From Ciona intestinalis (lineage: Eukaryota > Chordata > Ascidiacea > Phlebobranchia > Cionidae), in NCBI RefSeq assembly GCF_000224145.3, contig NW_004190493.2, positions 68,470 to 132,469 of the forward strand: DNA of 64,000 nt, read 5' to 3'. Numbering within the stretch: position 1 is the first letter of the stretch; each line of letters starts with the position of its first letter. This document shows positions 1-11,933 of the stretch, in pieces. The notes under the pieces are model-generated. The model was not told where the DNA came from. It searched no databases and saw nothing but the letters and a program-made list of their open reading frames with translations. Position numbers and translations under genes: made by a program.

Positions 1-3000
1 CCCATATTCTCCCATCCTACTATAAAATTTCACGCAAACAAATTAACGGGAACGAATCCATTTCTGAATAAAATAGAATTTCTTGGTTGGAATTTTAACT
101 GCATCGGCCATAAAGTGTTCCAATAATAATATCCAAGACGCCTTGGTACAACAGTTATTGCGCCTGCTTCCAGCGGCTCCAGCTCATCAGAGAATTCAAG
201 TATATACAAGAGTCAACGCTGCTATACCGCTATGGGCGTGCATGTCTCTTTGCTCGTCTCATTTGGTAATAAACAAATATTTTTTACAGAATTATATGAC
301 CACATTCTCGCGACTCTAAAATATGATTGTTAATTGTTAAAAACACGAACAGGAAATGTGGAATTTAGGTGCTCACGGTATCCCTAATTACACCGCTGTA
401 ATATATTTAAAGATAAATTAACTGGCTTGAATCTGGACATAAAAACAATAATCCACAACATGTTTCTTGATTTGTTTAATTTTCCCGCCCTTTCCCTGTC
501 ATCATACTGCCTATTAAGTACCATAGCACTTTCCCCGAATCCAGGAAGGTTTATTTAAAAGTGGGCGGTGACGTTGTGTTGTTTTAAGTCGTAATCGTGT
601 GATGAAATATACCTCCACTATTTCCGCAAGCTTTGTTTTTCAAAAGTTCGGAAAAAGAAAAAGGCAGTTTTTAGTCCCGTTCGCTGTTAAGGTTGTTCGC
701 TTTTGCAGGACAAACTTTTCTCTCACGTGCATCGGAATTGAGTTTTGATTTTCTAATCCTTTCAACGGCGCGTGGGTTTAGTTATAATCAGAGCAACGAG
801 CCATCAAACGAAACCCGTTTCCAATTCCGCCGAAAAACGCTGCACGGCCCATTACCGTGCCCCAACAATCGTGCTGCACGTGGTAGCGGTAAGGACCCAA
901 GCTACCCCGAACTAAAACAACACGCTAAGCAGACGTCGTTCCAGCGTTTTAAACAAACAACCCGTAAACAAGCGAAACGCGAAACGACAGACCGATATTA
1001 AGAGAAGTATAAAAACTGCTTTATGTAAACGACGACAGCCTTTTTCAAGCAACGGTCTGGGTGGTAAAGTGTGTTTCTAACACTGTTCAAGTGCGTGTGG
1101 TCTTCTGTTGTTATGAGTTGCCTTCATAATGTTTTATGGTGTTTCTGTTGAGATTACTTCTTTAACGTGGTCCAAGATAGCCAAGATAATATCAAATGTT
1201 TTTTATTTTTAAGATCAATTTTTCTTATGTTTTTACAGGCACTGCCGAATTTCTTAACAATATTGTTTCAAAAAAAATCAGCGCTATTTCTTCATTTATT
1301 TCGTATTTTACTGGTCGTAAAATACTTTAAAAAATAGTGAATGTATGCTTTGTAAAGGTTGTCAACGAATCTTGCCCGAACATGCATAGTGGTGATGTGC
1401 TTCTGCTGGTAATACCTCGATTCGCTACTATCTGTTCATTTACGTTCCCTGTATAACGCGTTAAAGTTCATCTAGACATACGTGTTGTTGATAATGACTT
1501 CATAATAATCCATTTAGGATGAAATGATTTACTCCTTGAACGTTTAAATTCGTTATCTGCCTCGTGGGACAAGGGGCGCCGAATTTTACGCAAAATATGT
1601 CGAGGTAATATTTCTACTGGCGTGGGACTCGGGCAAGAAAAACAACGGCAACGCATGGATTCCGTTTCGTCATAAACTATTACTCACTCGCCTGATAGGG
1701 TGTACAAGAATGCGCAAACGATAATATCTATCGCTCGCTCTCATTAAAAGGTTACCGGGTCTCGGTTTGGGCCATCGTTTTAATTGAATTAATCCTAAAC
1801 AGTTTGTGTTTTGGAAACGTCCAGGGCAAATACCATAATTGAATAATTTGTTGCCGGTGAGCGTCAGACGAAATCCATGCTGTAGGCCACAACTGCTGAA
1901 GATAACCCTGCACGGTAAAGACGCATCAATTATAACTACCTGCTTTTCCCGGCCCCGGGAACACTTACAAAAGTAACCGCAAGCAATCGAGCAGAACATG
2001 TATAATATATAATACAGCTGACAAAATAAACATAAACGAACCATCTGCAGCTCTTAAGTTGTTCGTATTGCCCAAACCCCGCTGCTTTCGTTGTGGTGTC
2101 CACAAACTTAAACAACAGTAGAATCATGTTCACTTTGACATTCAAAAATTCGGTGTACTTGTAAATAAAGAAATTAGTTAGTGGCGCCTTGACGTACCAC
2201 AAGCCAAATGGCAACAATTCGTGTAATACATTAACCAGAGTTGACGCCCATGTTTCAACAATACATCAATATTAAAATGAGTGATGGTCACGGGAAAGTA
2301 AGTTACACTAATTCATATAAATCCGACTGCTAAGTTTAACTTACTTCTCGATTACAAAGCGGCCTGCTTCCCAACGACGACTTGTTCCTGCAGCCTTCTT
2401 TTTCATAAATAAGTCAGTATTATAATTTTACCACAATTTGCATTGTGAACTATTTTTTGCATGAAATATTACAGATTTTTAAAATTGTGTTTTAATTGAG
2501 ACGCGTAAACTCGCTAGAAACCGGTAGCTGTTACGTAAGAAACGTACATATACATCTAGAATGATATACCTAGTGACGCAAGAAAGTGTAGGAAAAAGAG
2601 AGTCACTAAAGGCTTTCTTTTGCGGCACTGTGTTTCTACCAGACAGTCGGACATATTGTCGGCTGCTGGGTGCTCGTAAGGAGAAACAGGGTAAATAGGT
2701 TGCCATGGCTTCTCAGGTTCAACTATTTTTAAAACCGTGTTTTGTTATAGAGAAATATACTGCTACAATATGTTTATTCAGTTTCAATATTGTAACATTC
2801 ATTAACTTTTTATTGCTATTTCTGTTGTTGTTTTTTTCATGTTTAGACGGGGAAGTATGCCTATAGTATAGTTTTTTAGTAATCTGTTGGTAAAGTGTCA
2901 TTTTTAAAGTTGGTTACAACGCGTTTGTTATTTTATTCATAATTATTTTGTTTATAGGTGCAATCAAATAAAGTTACATTATTTTTTTCAGCTGGGAAAA

Positions 3001-3102
3001 TGAATATTTTAGCCAACATATACGATTTACAAGTTACTATTTAGTACTGCTGACAGTTTAACTTAAATCAAGCTGAAACAACCAAATTTGAAAACTAGGA
3101 AA
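1..3102. other. Upstream flank of TLX, no supported gene
   Basis: No ORF here has recognisable protein character or a coherent splice pattern. The longer ones start at non-ATG codons or are low-complexity. The stretch contains the tail of an inverted-repeat element at 1-24 and a decayed copy at about 240-415. The remainder is unannotated and is where the promoter and enhancers of the TLX gene would be expected; I cannot name individual sites. Confidence 0.5.
240..415. mobile_element. Decayed MITE copy, reverse orientation
   Basis: CTCGTCTCATTTGGTAATAA, ATTCTCGCGACTCT, TTGTTAATTGTTAAAAACAC and GAACAGG align in order with the reverse complement of full copies. The ends are worn. Confidence 0.7.
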
Positions 3103-6100
3103 ATGCATCAAACCAGGCCCATGCCAGCGCACATACACGGCCAGGAAAATATATCATTTAGCATTAACCAGATTCTTAGTCCAGCTTCTGAAGGATCAAC
3201 CATGGACGATGACAATGGCGTGGCAAGAGATTCTTACCAGTACTGTGGTCGAAGTTATGAGGCTTCCAGTAACACCTTGAACGAAAAGTCTAACAATAAT
3301 AACAGCGGTTCTGGAAACGGTTACTTCTATCCCCAGCTGGGCGGATACTGGGGCAGTGACTTGTACAATGGGCAGTATTATAATGGGTGCAGATTCACAG
3401 ATTATTACCCGAATTATGGAGGTCGTAGCAACTCAATATATGGGAACGAATACCCACCAAACAACCACCATGCTGAACCTGGAAGATCAACAGAATCTTG
3501 TGGAAAGTTCGGTTCAAATGGAATTGGTTCAATTAATAATGACAAGTTGAGCGCATGCTCCAACGCCACAGGTACAAATGTAAGTGGTTCGGACAGAAAC
3601 GAAACTTTATTTCGAAGTAATACAAGTTCAGACAACTCCCCGACAACAAAGGATCCAGCGCAGGCACAACAGCCCTTATCAGACCCCAACCCCCACGATC
3701 GCCATTTTTCTAAATTCAACAACTGTCGGTTCCGCTCGTGTGAAGTTGACGGGTTTAACAAACTGTACGATAAGGAGTCTCAATGTAGCCAACAACAGAA
3801 CACACTGGGGAACCATTACAGCGGTGCTTTCGCTGCAACAAACTGTTACGGGAGCTGTTGTACAGGCTATGCGGCGGCAGCAGCCTTGCTGACCGGCGGG
3901 CTACCCCAAACATCGTGCGGGGTCGGATCCTTGGCCACCCCGGCACTAAACGTCAACCCAGCACATACAACGTTTACTCAGCAAGCAGCCGCGATGGCCG
4001 CAGTTGATTCAGCCGTTGCAGCGGCCACTGCTGGGTCAGGAAGCCTCCTTCGAGTTCCCAACCACCGAAGCCTCCACAGATCTTCACTGTTAACTTCCAA
4101 CTTCCCATGGATGGAAAGCAGACGGGAACGAATAGCACGTGGGTACAAATATGTGCTTATTCTCAATCCGTTAAATTGGTACTGAGCTTGTGTATTATAA
4201 GCACCGTAATTTGCAAGCCCAAATATCATAGTTTTATAAAAGCTTGCCTACAATTTATAAGTATCTTAAAATACGCAGGTTTTACCAATCAGTAACCGCA
4301 CTGTACAAACTATAATAATAACATAATCGGTTTACGAACCTTCCATTATACCCATACTATATTCGATAATAGTTATGAAGTTTGTCGCACCACCGCTTAC
4401 AACTTATTCGTGTGGACGCCATTTTGTTATTTTCGCCCCAAAATACACACGAGCGGAAGTCTCCCCCTTTGCTAAAGTAAACAATAGCAACCACGCTTGT
4501 TTCAAAACACGATTGGCAAATAGGTGGGCGAACAAACTCCTTGCTATATAATCTATCGCAGTATGTTAAAGCAGATATCCAGTGTTTAGTCAACAAACTA
4601 TTACCTCGAATAAAGAAGCATTAACAAGCTTGCGGAACGCGCATTAATCTCATCAAAGCAGAGCGAGATTTAAAGAATGTTCCTCGTATGACCTGACTTG
4701 ATTCGTAGAAAATATCGTGCAGAAAGAATTTTTGTTTAAAACCTTTTTTATTGAAAAAATCTGTTTTCGTACTTCACGTACACGGTCTTACATGGGAACG
4801 CGTTTTGAAAGAGAATATGGCCCTGGAAAGACATTTACAAAAAAACGATTGAAAGCACTTGACTACTGGACGCATCTCCTTGTGAAGTGATATAATACCG
4901 TATCATGTTACATGCTTCCCCTAAGTAACGCATAGCATATAGTGATCGAGTATCCCTCCCACCACACTTTGGAAACAAGCATGTCTAAATCTCGAAATTA
5001 ACGAACTTACATCACGCTGGTTAAAAAAATTCTTGGAAAGATATTCCTTACAGTTAAGGGTATTAGCAATAACTATAAATCATAGCGAATAATTTGTTAA
5101 AAGCGGGTTTCAGTTTCTGGTCCCGCCGATCTCATTTTTTGTTCCCAGCCTTTTCTACAATGATAGGCTGTTCGTCTCTTTTGGCCTGCATATACAGTCT
5201 ATCTTGTTCTATATAGTCAAGTGGTTTATTTAAACATACAAGACAACTTATATGCGATTAAGAAGCACATTCTTTACACCCGAGGCAATGCTTAAGATCA
5301 AACTCTCGAATAACTAACATGCGATAGGAATAATTCGTATCGCGCGCCTGTAATACAAGTGAACGCAACAGAGATTCAAACACGGCAGCAAATTGTTAAC
5401 ACTTTTTATGCAAGCATGAATGACTAACTAACATTTTCTTACACTAATCCCAGATCATGCAGTGAACACTTCTGTTTATTTCCAGGCAGTAAAAGTTATA
5501 AAATACCTCTGTATATAAGTTTGCTAAAGTTAACAAAAGAAACAGTCCAACTAAAAATATTCGAAAATATAGGGAACGTGTTGTCCAATCCGTTGGGAAA
5601 CAAAAATGTAGAAAATTTTAATTTGAAATACAGAAATGTCTTCTTAAACAGAAATCGTCTAACTTTTAATGCCGGTATTCTTATGATGTATATATAAACA
5701 GCTTACAATTTTGTAGTAATTGTATGATGGCCCTTTCACTTTCAACCAAAGCAACATTCGAAAAATAAATGTTTAATAATTTACTTTTTCAGTCACCAGA
5801 AGAATCGGGCATCCATACCAAAACCGAACTCCTCCAAAGAAAAAGAAGCCTCGAACATCTTTTAGTAGAATTCAGATATGTGAACTGGAAAAAAGATTCC
5901 ATCGGCAGAAATACCTTGCGAGTTCGGAGCGAGCAGCACTGGCAAAGTCACTTAAAATGACTGACGCCCAAGTAAAAACTTGGTTTCAAAACCGACGTAC
6001 AAAGTGGAGGTTAGTTTTGGTTGCTTTTTAGTGTTTTGTTTTTAAACTTGCTTTGAACTAACAATAGATTAACAATATTTGAAACAATAACTGTCTGTAT

Positions 6101-9100
6101 GGCTGGGCAAATTCTTTGTCTTTTAATCTTTAAAAATATATACATGGTACCTTCATACACGAAACATAAATCGTGGCACCTTGATACAAGATACCTTGAT
6201 ACATAAAACCGTTTAACAGCTAATTTCAAATTATACTTAAGTTTTTCATTGTATTTTTATATTTAACAGCTAATTTCAAATTATACTTAAGTTTTTCATT
6301 GTATTTTTATATTTAAGAGCTAAATTCAAATTACTTTATTTTATTAATTTTATTTGCATTCCTTTACGCCCGAGTCAATCTATCTAAACACGAAATGTTT
6401 TGTTACCAAAACATTCAGATTTTATTATTTAATATCAGCGTTAAGTTCGCTTCCAGAAAATCTACACTGTATAATGAGGCACATTCTTATCTTAAACTCC
6501 CGGTCACGGCACAGTCATATCAGACCCAGGATTGGCCAATTGGTCCAAAGCAACCACCTAATATGTTTTTATAGATACGAGCGTATTGCCATAAAACGCC
6601 AAACCTAATAACTTCGACACTCTCTTTAAATTTATCGACAGGCTGTCATAACACACTCAAGTTAATCACGACGAACGCATTTTTTTCTTGCATCGTGTGA
6701 ACACTTTGTAACTTCGACTTTCGTAATAATAGGGTGTAAGATCATCCAACGTGTAATATCTGGTCTATATTATGTTAATGCTGCTAACCAATTCTTTTGA
6801 ATAATTACCCAAACGTTTTACTGTCGCCTGCACAGATTATAATGATTTAAGTCGCAAACATTTTTGTGATGCTACACTAAATCTCTTATCCGATTACATT
6901 GAATTTCTGACAGCTTAGCGGAGTAAGACAAGTAATTAACCGCTATTACAGTACCGCTGTCGAATTAGGAAATATCCTCACACTGTCTTTCGTGATAACT
7001 TTGTCGATTACATGCTGAATTATAGAGCGGCGTTGTACATGACGAAAAGCCTATTGATTTTCGTGTATTTCAACGCTAATAACTCCCAAGCTTTCAAATC
7101 GGCACTTTAATTTGGTTTGGAGCAAGTTAAAACATAACTGACAGGTGGAGCATCGCCTGCTTACGATAATGAGGCAGCGCTTTGCATGAAATTAAGTTAA
7201 GACGGCAGTCCATAGATCGCAAAAACAGGAGACAGATCGATCTAGGTCCCATCCACTTTTAGTTTTATGACATTTCCTGACTATTTATTCGCACAACCAA
7301 ATTATGCCGAAACGCCGCAGTCTTATTTATTAATTTTCGACATTAACAGCAATAAAAACCGAATAAACGTCAAAACGCGCAGAGACGATCGATTTTTATC
7401 ACCAAGTGAGGTGCACTGCTGTCGATTTTACGCTGTTCTGATTGTCCTAACTCGAAAACATTAAATATTAACACTTGGACAGTTGACTTCCCGCTTGCTC
7501 GTGGTCCCTCGCTGCATTCGGATTTGACGTTGGGCGCGTTTTCCGAAAAATTGCCAATCGAATTGGCAGAAGTGGGAACTCATTTAATCACCTTAACATG
7601 GGGAAAGCGGGTCACTCGGCAAGGTCACATCTCAAATGTGGATGTCAGAAGGGCGGACACGCCGATTATTTAGTCACTAATGGGAAGGCTCGATACACGA
7701 GCCGCTGTTTAGTATGGGATCCGCACGCCGCCGCCATTTTGTTTTAAACCGCACCATCTGACAGTAAACAACTTCTTTATTTGCGTATCTTAATATTGCT
7801 AGATTCGTGTTTGTTAAATACAAGTAAACGGTTTATTAACTGGTTATTTTCTAAAAATATTTTAAAATAGAATTTTACGAAACAAATCGTACTGGATAAA
7901 ATTATTTCGCTTTTACAACTGTAAAGCTATACTTTCAAAAATACGAAACAATATTTTTCGCGGTAACGAACTGGCATTTCACCAAAAGTTCATAGTAGCA
8001 GAAATTTTAATCCTCGCGCGGTGGTATTAAATTGATATAAACGGAAGATCAGCTTGGTACTTTTGCTGATCGATAAAGTCCGTGTGTTTACGAAGGCGAG
8101 CTCAGACGAAGCGTTGTTGCATTCTTGGTATAGTCTGTATATTCTAACGTCGGGTGTTGCGGCCCTTGAAACCGATACCCTGATCTGCATCATTGAACTA
8201 GATCCACTTGTAAACACCGAGTCCCATGTAAGTCGACAGCTGGGTGGTCCACAGCCTGGTTCTGTTGCCCAGACCCCACCGAGGTTTGAAGCCCGGCCAG
8301 ATTCCTATCTCATTCCAAAACCCTCGCATCGAGAAAGGTGAGGATGGATACGACTCTGACCGTGTGTGCCGTGCGTTGGTGCAGGTGCTTGGTGCTGGTT
8401 TGTTATTTTTGGGTGACTCTCTATACACGCAAATGCCCGCAGCTTAGGAATATACAAAACCCCTAAATAAGTGAAACGCGTCAGTTTGTATAAGCCCTTC
8501 ATGCCAACGTTTACTTTCAATATAACCAAACGTGTCTCTTTGTTTCATTGGTGCTCGTTTTCTTACTACACGGCGACCGTGGAGGGCCAAACAAAGCTTT
8601 GCCATTCTTAGAAACTCAAGCAAAGATTGCTCATATAGGAACTACAATACGCATCGTGCGTGGATTTACCTTTCCGCCCATCAAGCCTTTTATCTTCACG
8701 CTCAGTTAAGCTGCAATCAGCGTAGTGAACGCATCTAAAGAACCTCTAACGATCCGGCTTATCTCAATTGGCCATCTTCAGTGTGCTGATGGGAGGCCTC
8801 AATTTACGTCGACCACTAGCTCAATAACTCTTCGGTTTAATTGACGTCCAATTCGCAACGAAGAACTGTAAAGATCATAACTATAAAGCTGTATTGCTCC
8901 TTTTTGTTCAGCCAATATGTAGTTGAAACTTGGTATTGAATCGACTTTTAACCGAGTGCGAGTTATACCAACGTGTTTATTTTGGCGCTTGATTTTTAAC
9001 CATCCGTGCTGATTGTAACCGAGAAAGTAATAACGACAGTTTAATTTCACGCTATTTCTCCTTGAAAGAGTGGAAGATGTATAATGGCTGCCATTATGAC

Positions 9101-9883
9101 TTCTATGATACCTGTTGTTGCTTAATTTAAATCAGGCTTAAATTTGTTTGTTTTTTCGAATTTTCTATGAAATCTGCCCAGCTTTTATTAACTTATAAAC
9201 TATTTCGCATCAAAATAAAATATAAAATAGATAAAAACCTAAGTGTGTATCATTGCGTATAGAAATGTGTTATTCCAACACAAAACTGCATTGAGGATTT
9301 ATTTTTTGTCTGCTGAATTTTTCTTCTACATTTCATAAACGTTTCGAGTTGCCCTTGGTGTTTACACTTATTATAGAAAATCATAACACACCTGTTTCGA
9401 TCGACCTGTATTCCCGCTTTGCTTTAACCCTTTTTCCTCGCCTCACACCCTGGCGGCATTATCAGTCATCTCTGCAAAAGATAAACGCCGACCTCTCGCT
9501 CTCAATTCTTTTCGTTCGTTTGGTCGGCCTGCTGTGCCCGTGAATTGTAATTTCACGGCGTGATCGGCGCGTGAAGCGTGTGATCGGACATCCCGAGGAG
9601 TAATATTTGATTGGCGCGATTACTACGCTTGCTATTCTAGCTCAAACGATATCAATATTTTAATTTCGATTCGTAATTTCCTTAACGTACCATATTTAAA
9701 CGCAGAAGGCAGACAACTGAGGAGAGAGAAGCAGAGCGACAAGCTGCCCAACGACTCATCAACCAATTGCAACAAGAAGCGTTGGCGCGTGCACCAATGC
9801 CGGCACCAGATGCCATCTGTTTACGGAATGCTTCGCTCTACGCTCTGCATAATCTACAAGCCCGCCTTCAGAATGCACAATAA
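3103..9883 (+). CDS. Tlx: TLX/HOX11-family homeobox transcription factor, three coding exons
   Basis: Exons 3103-4138, 5793-6009 and 9706-9883 give 476 residues. Residues 17-25 (ISFSINQIL) form the Eh1-like Groucho-binding motif of TLX proteins, and 334-338 (FPWME) the PBX-contact hexapeptide. The homeodomain is about residues 362-421, with the TLX hallmark Thr at homeodomain position 47 ([16 protein letters not shown]) plus invariant W48 and N51; it is preceded by the conserved [13 protein letters not shown]. The C-terminus (TEEREAER, then [11 protein letters not shown]) matches the TLX tail. A TTG-initiated ORF opens 15 bases earlier, but 3103 is the first ATG. The exon 1 donor is not certain: donor after 4138 with acceptor at 5793 keeps the conserved TRRIGHPYQ, while 4142 with 5800 also keeps frame. 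Known family role: sequence-specific nuclear regulator in neuronal and spleen development. The last exon is duplicated at 11421-11598. It is the only recognised gene on the plus strand. Confidence 0.93.
6211..6340. repeat. 50 bp tandem repeat in TLX intron 2
   Basis: A unit of about 50 bp beginning TTTAACAGCTAATTTCAAAT and ending in TTTTTATA is present at 6212-6261 and again, base for base, at 6262-6311. A partial third copy with substitutions runs to about 6340. It is AT-rich and sits about 200 bp after the homeobox exon. Confidence 0.85.
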
Positions 9884-10209
9884 TCAACAGCACAGTTCTT
9901 TCTTGCACATTCCACCGAACACAAGCACAGCAGACGCGTTGCGATATATAATAGCGTCACAGCTCCTTATGTTTTGAAACGCGATTCCAAGTGTAATAGA
10001 TCAATTTGCAAAAGTTTCAAAATGTTTTCATGTTCCGTATACTTTGTTTCACATTTTTCCACTTCTTCCACTGTATTTTTCAAGACGTCTATTGATTATA
10101 TTATTTATTCCATGCGCTCAATAACTTTTGCATGGAGTTTTATCTTTGATGTTTTGGACGCAGCTTTTTTAAGAATATTTCTTCCACAACGTTTCATCTG
10201 CTTTTAATG
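8559..10209. repeat. Duplicated block, first copy (TLX intron 2 to 3'UTR)
   Basis: This block matches 10335-11933 almost base for base, starting at TTTCTTACTACACGG and ending at CTGCTTTTAATG. It contains the 3' part of TLX intron 2, the terminal exon and downstream sequence. The copies differ by scattered substitutions and by a stretch of about 60 bp (around 9122-9185) missing from the second. An N-run of 125 bases separates them. Confidence 0.9.
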
Positions 10210-10334
10210 NNNNNNNNNNNNNNNNNNNNNNNNNNNNNNNNNNNNNNNNNNNNNNNNNNNNNNNNNNNNNNNNNNNNNNNNNNNNNNNNNNNNNNNNNNN
10301 NNNNNNNNNNNNNNNNNNNNNNNNNNNNNNNNNN
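10210..10334. other. Assembly gap (N-run)
   Basis: 125 undetermined bases between the two copies of the TLX terminal-exon block. Confidence 1.
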
Positions 10335-11933
10335 TTTCTTACTACACGGCGACCGTGGAGGGCCAAACAAAGCTTTGCCATTCTTAGGAACTCAAGCAAA
10401 GATTGCTCGTATAGGAACTACAATACGCATCGTGCGTGGATTTACCTTTCCGCCCATCAAGCCTTTTATCTTCACGCTCAGTTAAGCTGCAATCAGCGTA
10501 GTGAACGCATCTAAAGAACCTCTAACGATCCGGCTTATCTCAATTGGCCATCTTCAGTGTGCTGATGGGAGGCCTCAATTTACGTCGACCACTAGCTCAA
10601 TAACTCTTCGGTTTAATTGACGTCCAATTCGCAACGAAGAACTGTAAAGATCATAACTATAAAGCTGTATTGCTCCTTTTTGTTCAGCCAATATGTAGTT
10701 GAAACTTGTTATTGAATCGACTTTAAACCGAGTGCGAGTTATACCAACGTGTTTATTTTGGCGCTTGATTTTTTACCATCCGTGCTGATTGTAACCGAGA
10801 AAGTAATAACGACAGTTTAATTTCACGCTATTTCTCCTTAAAAGAGTGGAAGATATATTATGGCTGCCATTATGACTTCTATGATACCTGTTGTTGCTTA
10901 ATTTTACTTATAAACTATTTCGCATCAAAATAAAATATAAAATAGATAAAAACCTGAGTGTGTATCATTGCGTATAGAAATGTGTTATTCCAACACAAAA
11001 CTGCATTGAGGATTTATTTTTTGTCTGCTGAATTTTTCTTCTACATTTCATAAATGTTTCGAGTTGCCCTTGGCGTTTACACTTATTATAGAAAATCATA
11101 ACACACCTGTTTCGATCGACCTGTATTCCCGCTTTGCTTTAACCCTTTTTCCTCGCCTCACACCCTGGCGGCATTATCAGTCATCTCTGCAAAAGATAAA
11201 CGCCGACCTCTCACTCTCAATTCTTTTCGTTCGTTTGGTCGGCCTGCTGTGCTCGTGAATTGTAATTTCACGGCGTGATCGGCGCGTGAAGCGTGTGATC
11301 GGACATCCCGAGGAGTAATATTTGATTGGCGCGATTACTACGCTTGCTATTCTAGCTCAAACGATATCAATATTTTAATTTCGATTCGTAATTTCCTTAA
11401 CGTACCATATTTAAACGCAGAAGGCAGACAACTGAGGAGAGAGAAGCAGAGCGACAAGCTGCGCAACGACTCATCAACCAGTTGCAACAAGAAGCGTTGG
11501 CGCGTGCACCGATGCCGGCACCAGATGCCATTTGTTTGCGGAATGCTTCACTATACGCCCTGCATAATCTACAAGCCCGCCTTCAGAATGCACAATAACC
11601 AACAGCACAGTTCTTTCTTGCAAACCATTCCACCCAGCACAAGCACACAGATACGTTGCGATGTATAATAGCGTCACAGCTCCTTATGTTTTAAAACGCG
11701 ATTCCAAGTGTAATAGATCAATTTACAAAAGTTTCAAAATGTTTTCATGTTCCGTATACTTTGTTTCACATTTTTCAACTTCTTCCACTGTATTTTCCAA
11801 GACGTTTATTGATTATATTATTTATTCCATGCGCTCAATAACTTTTGCATGGAGTTTTATCTTTGATGTTTTGGACGCAGCTTTTTTAAGAATATTTCTT
11901 CCACAACGTTTCATCTGCTTTTAATGTTATCAT
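10335..11933. repeat. Duplicated block, second copy
   Basis: Second copy of 8559-10209, beginning directly after the N-run. Point differences of a percent or two and one ~60 bp deletion are the level expected between alleles in a highly polymorphic tunicate. See the finding on gap-flanking duplications. Confidence 0.9.
11421..11598 (+). CDS. Tlx: Second copy of TLX terminal exon
   Basis: This is a full copy of the exon at 9706-9883, with the same acceptor (cgcag) and the same 58-residue tail ending LQNAQ-stop. All differences from the first copy that I can find inside the coding part are synonymous (for example GCC/GCG, CAA/CAG, TTA/TTG). It lies in the block after the N-run at 10210-10334. 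Either copy splices in frame to exon 2. I read it as the other allele placed in tandem by the assembly; a real recent duplication under constraint is the alternative. Confidence 0.85.

Noticed and set aside
83-1001. ORFs of 78 and 102 codons upstream of TLX
   Set aside because: They start at TTG and are rich in random-looking sequence; part of the first lies in a decayed repeat. No family motif or splice context.
3088-3102. Five-residue N-terminal extension of the TLX ORF
   Set aside because: It begins at TTG; the first ATG is at 3103 and keeps the Eh1-like motif near the N-terminus as in other TLX proteins.
8230-8335. Possible tRNA-like element (GGTTTGAAGCC as B-box)
   Set aside because: No convincing A-box at the right spacing and no stem structure; not reported as a feature.
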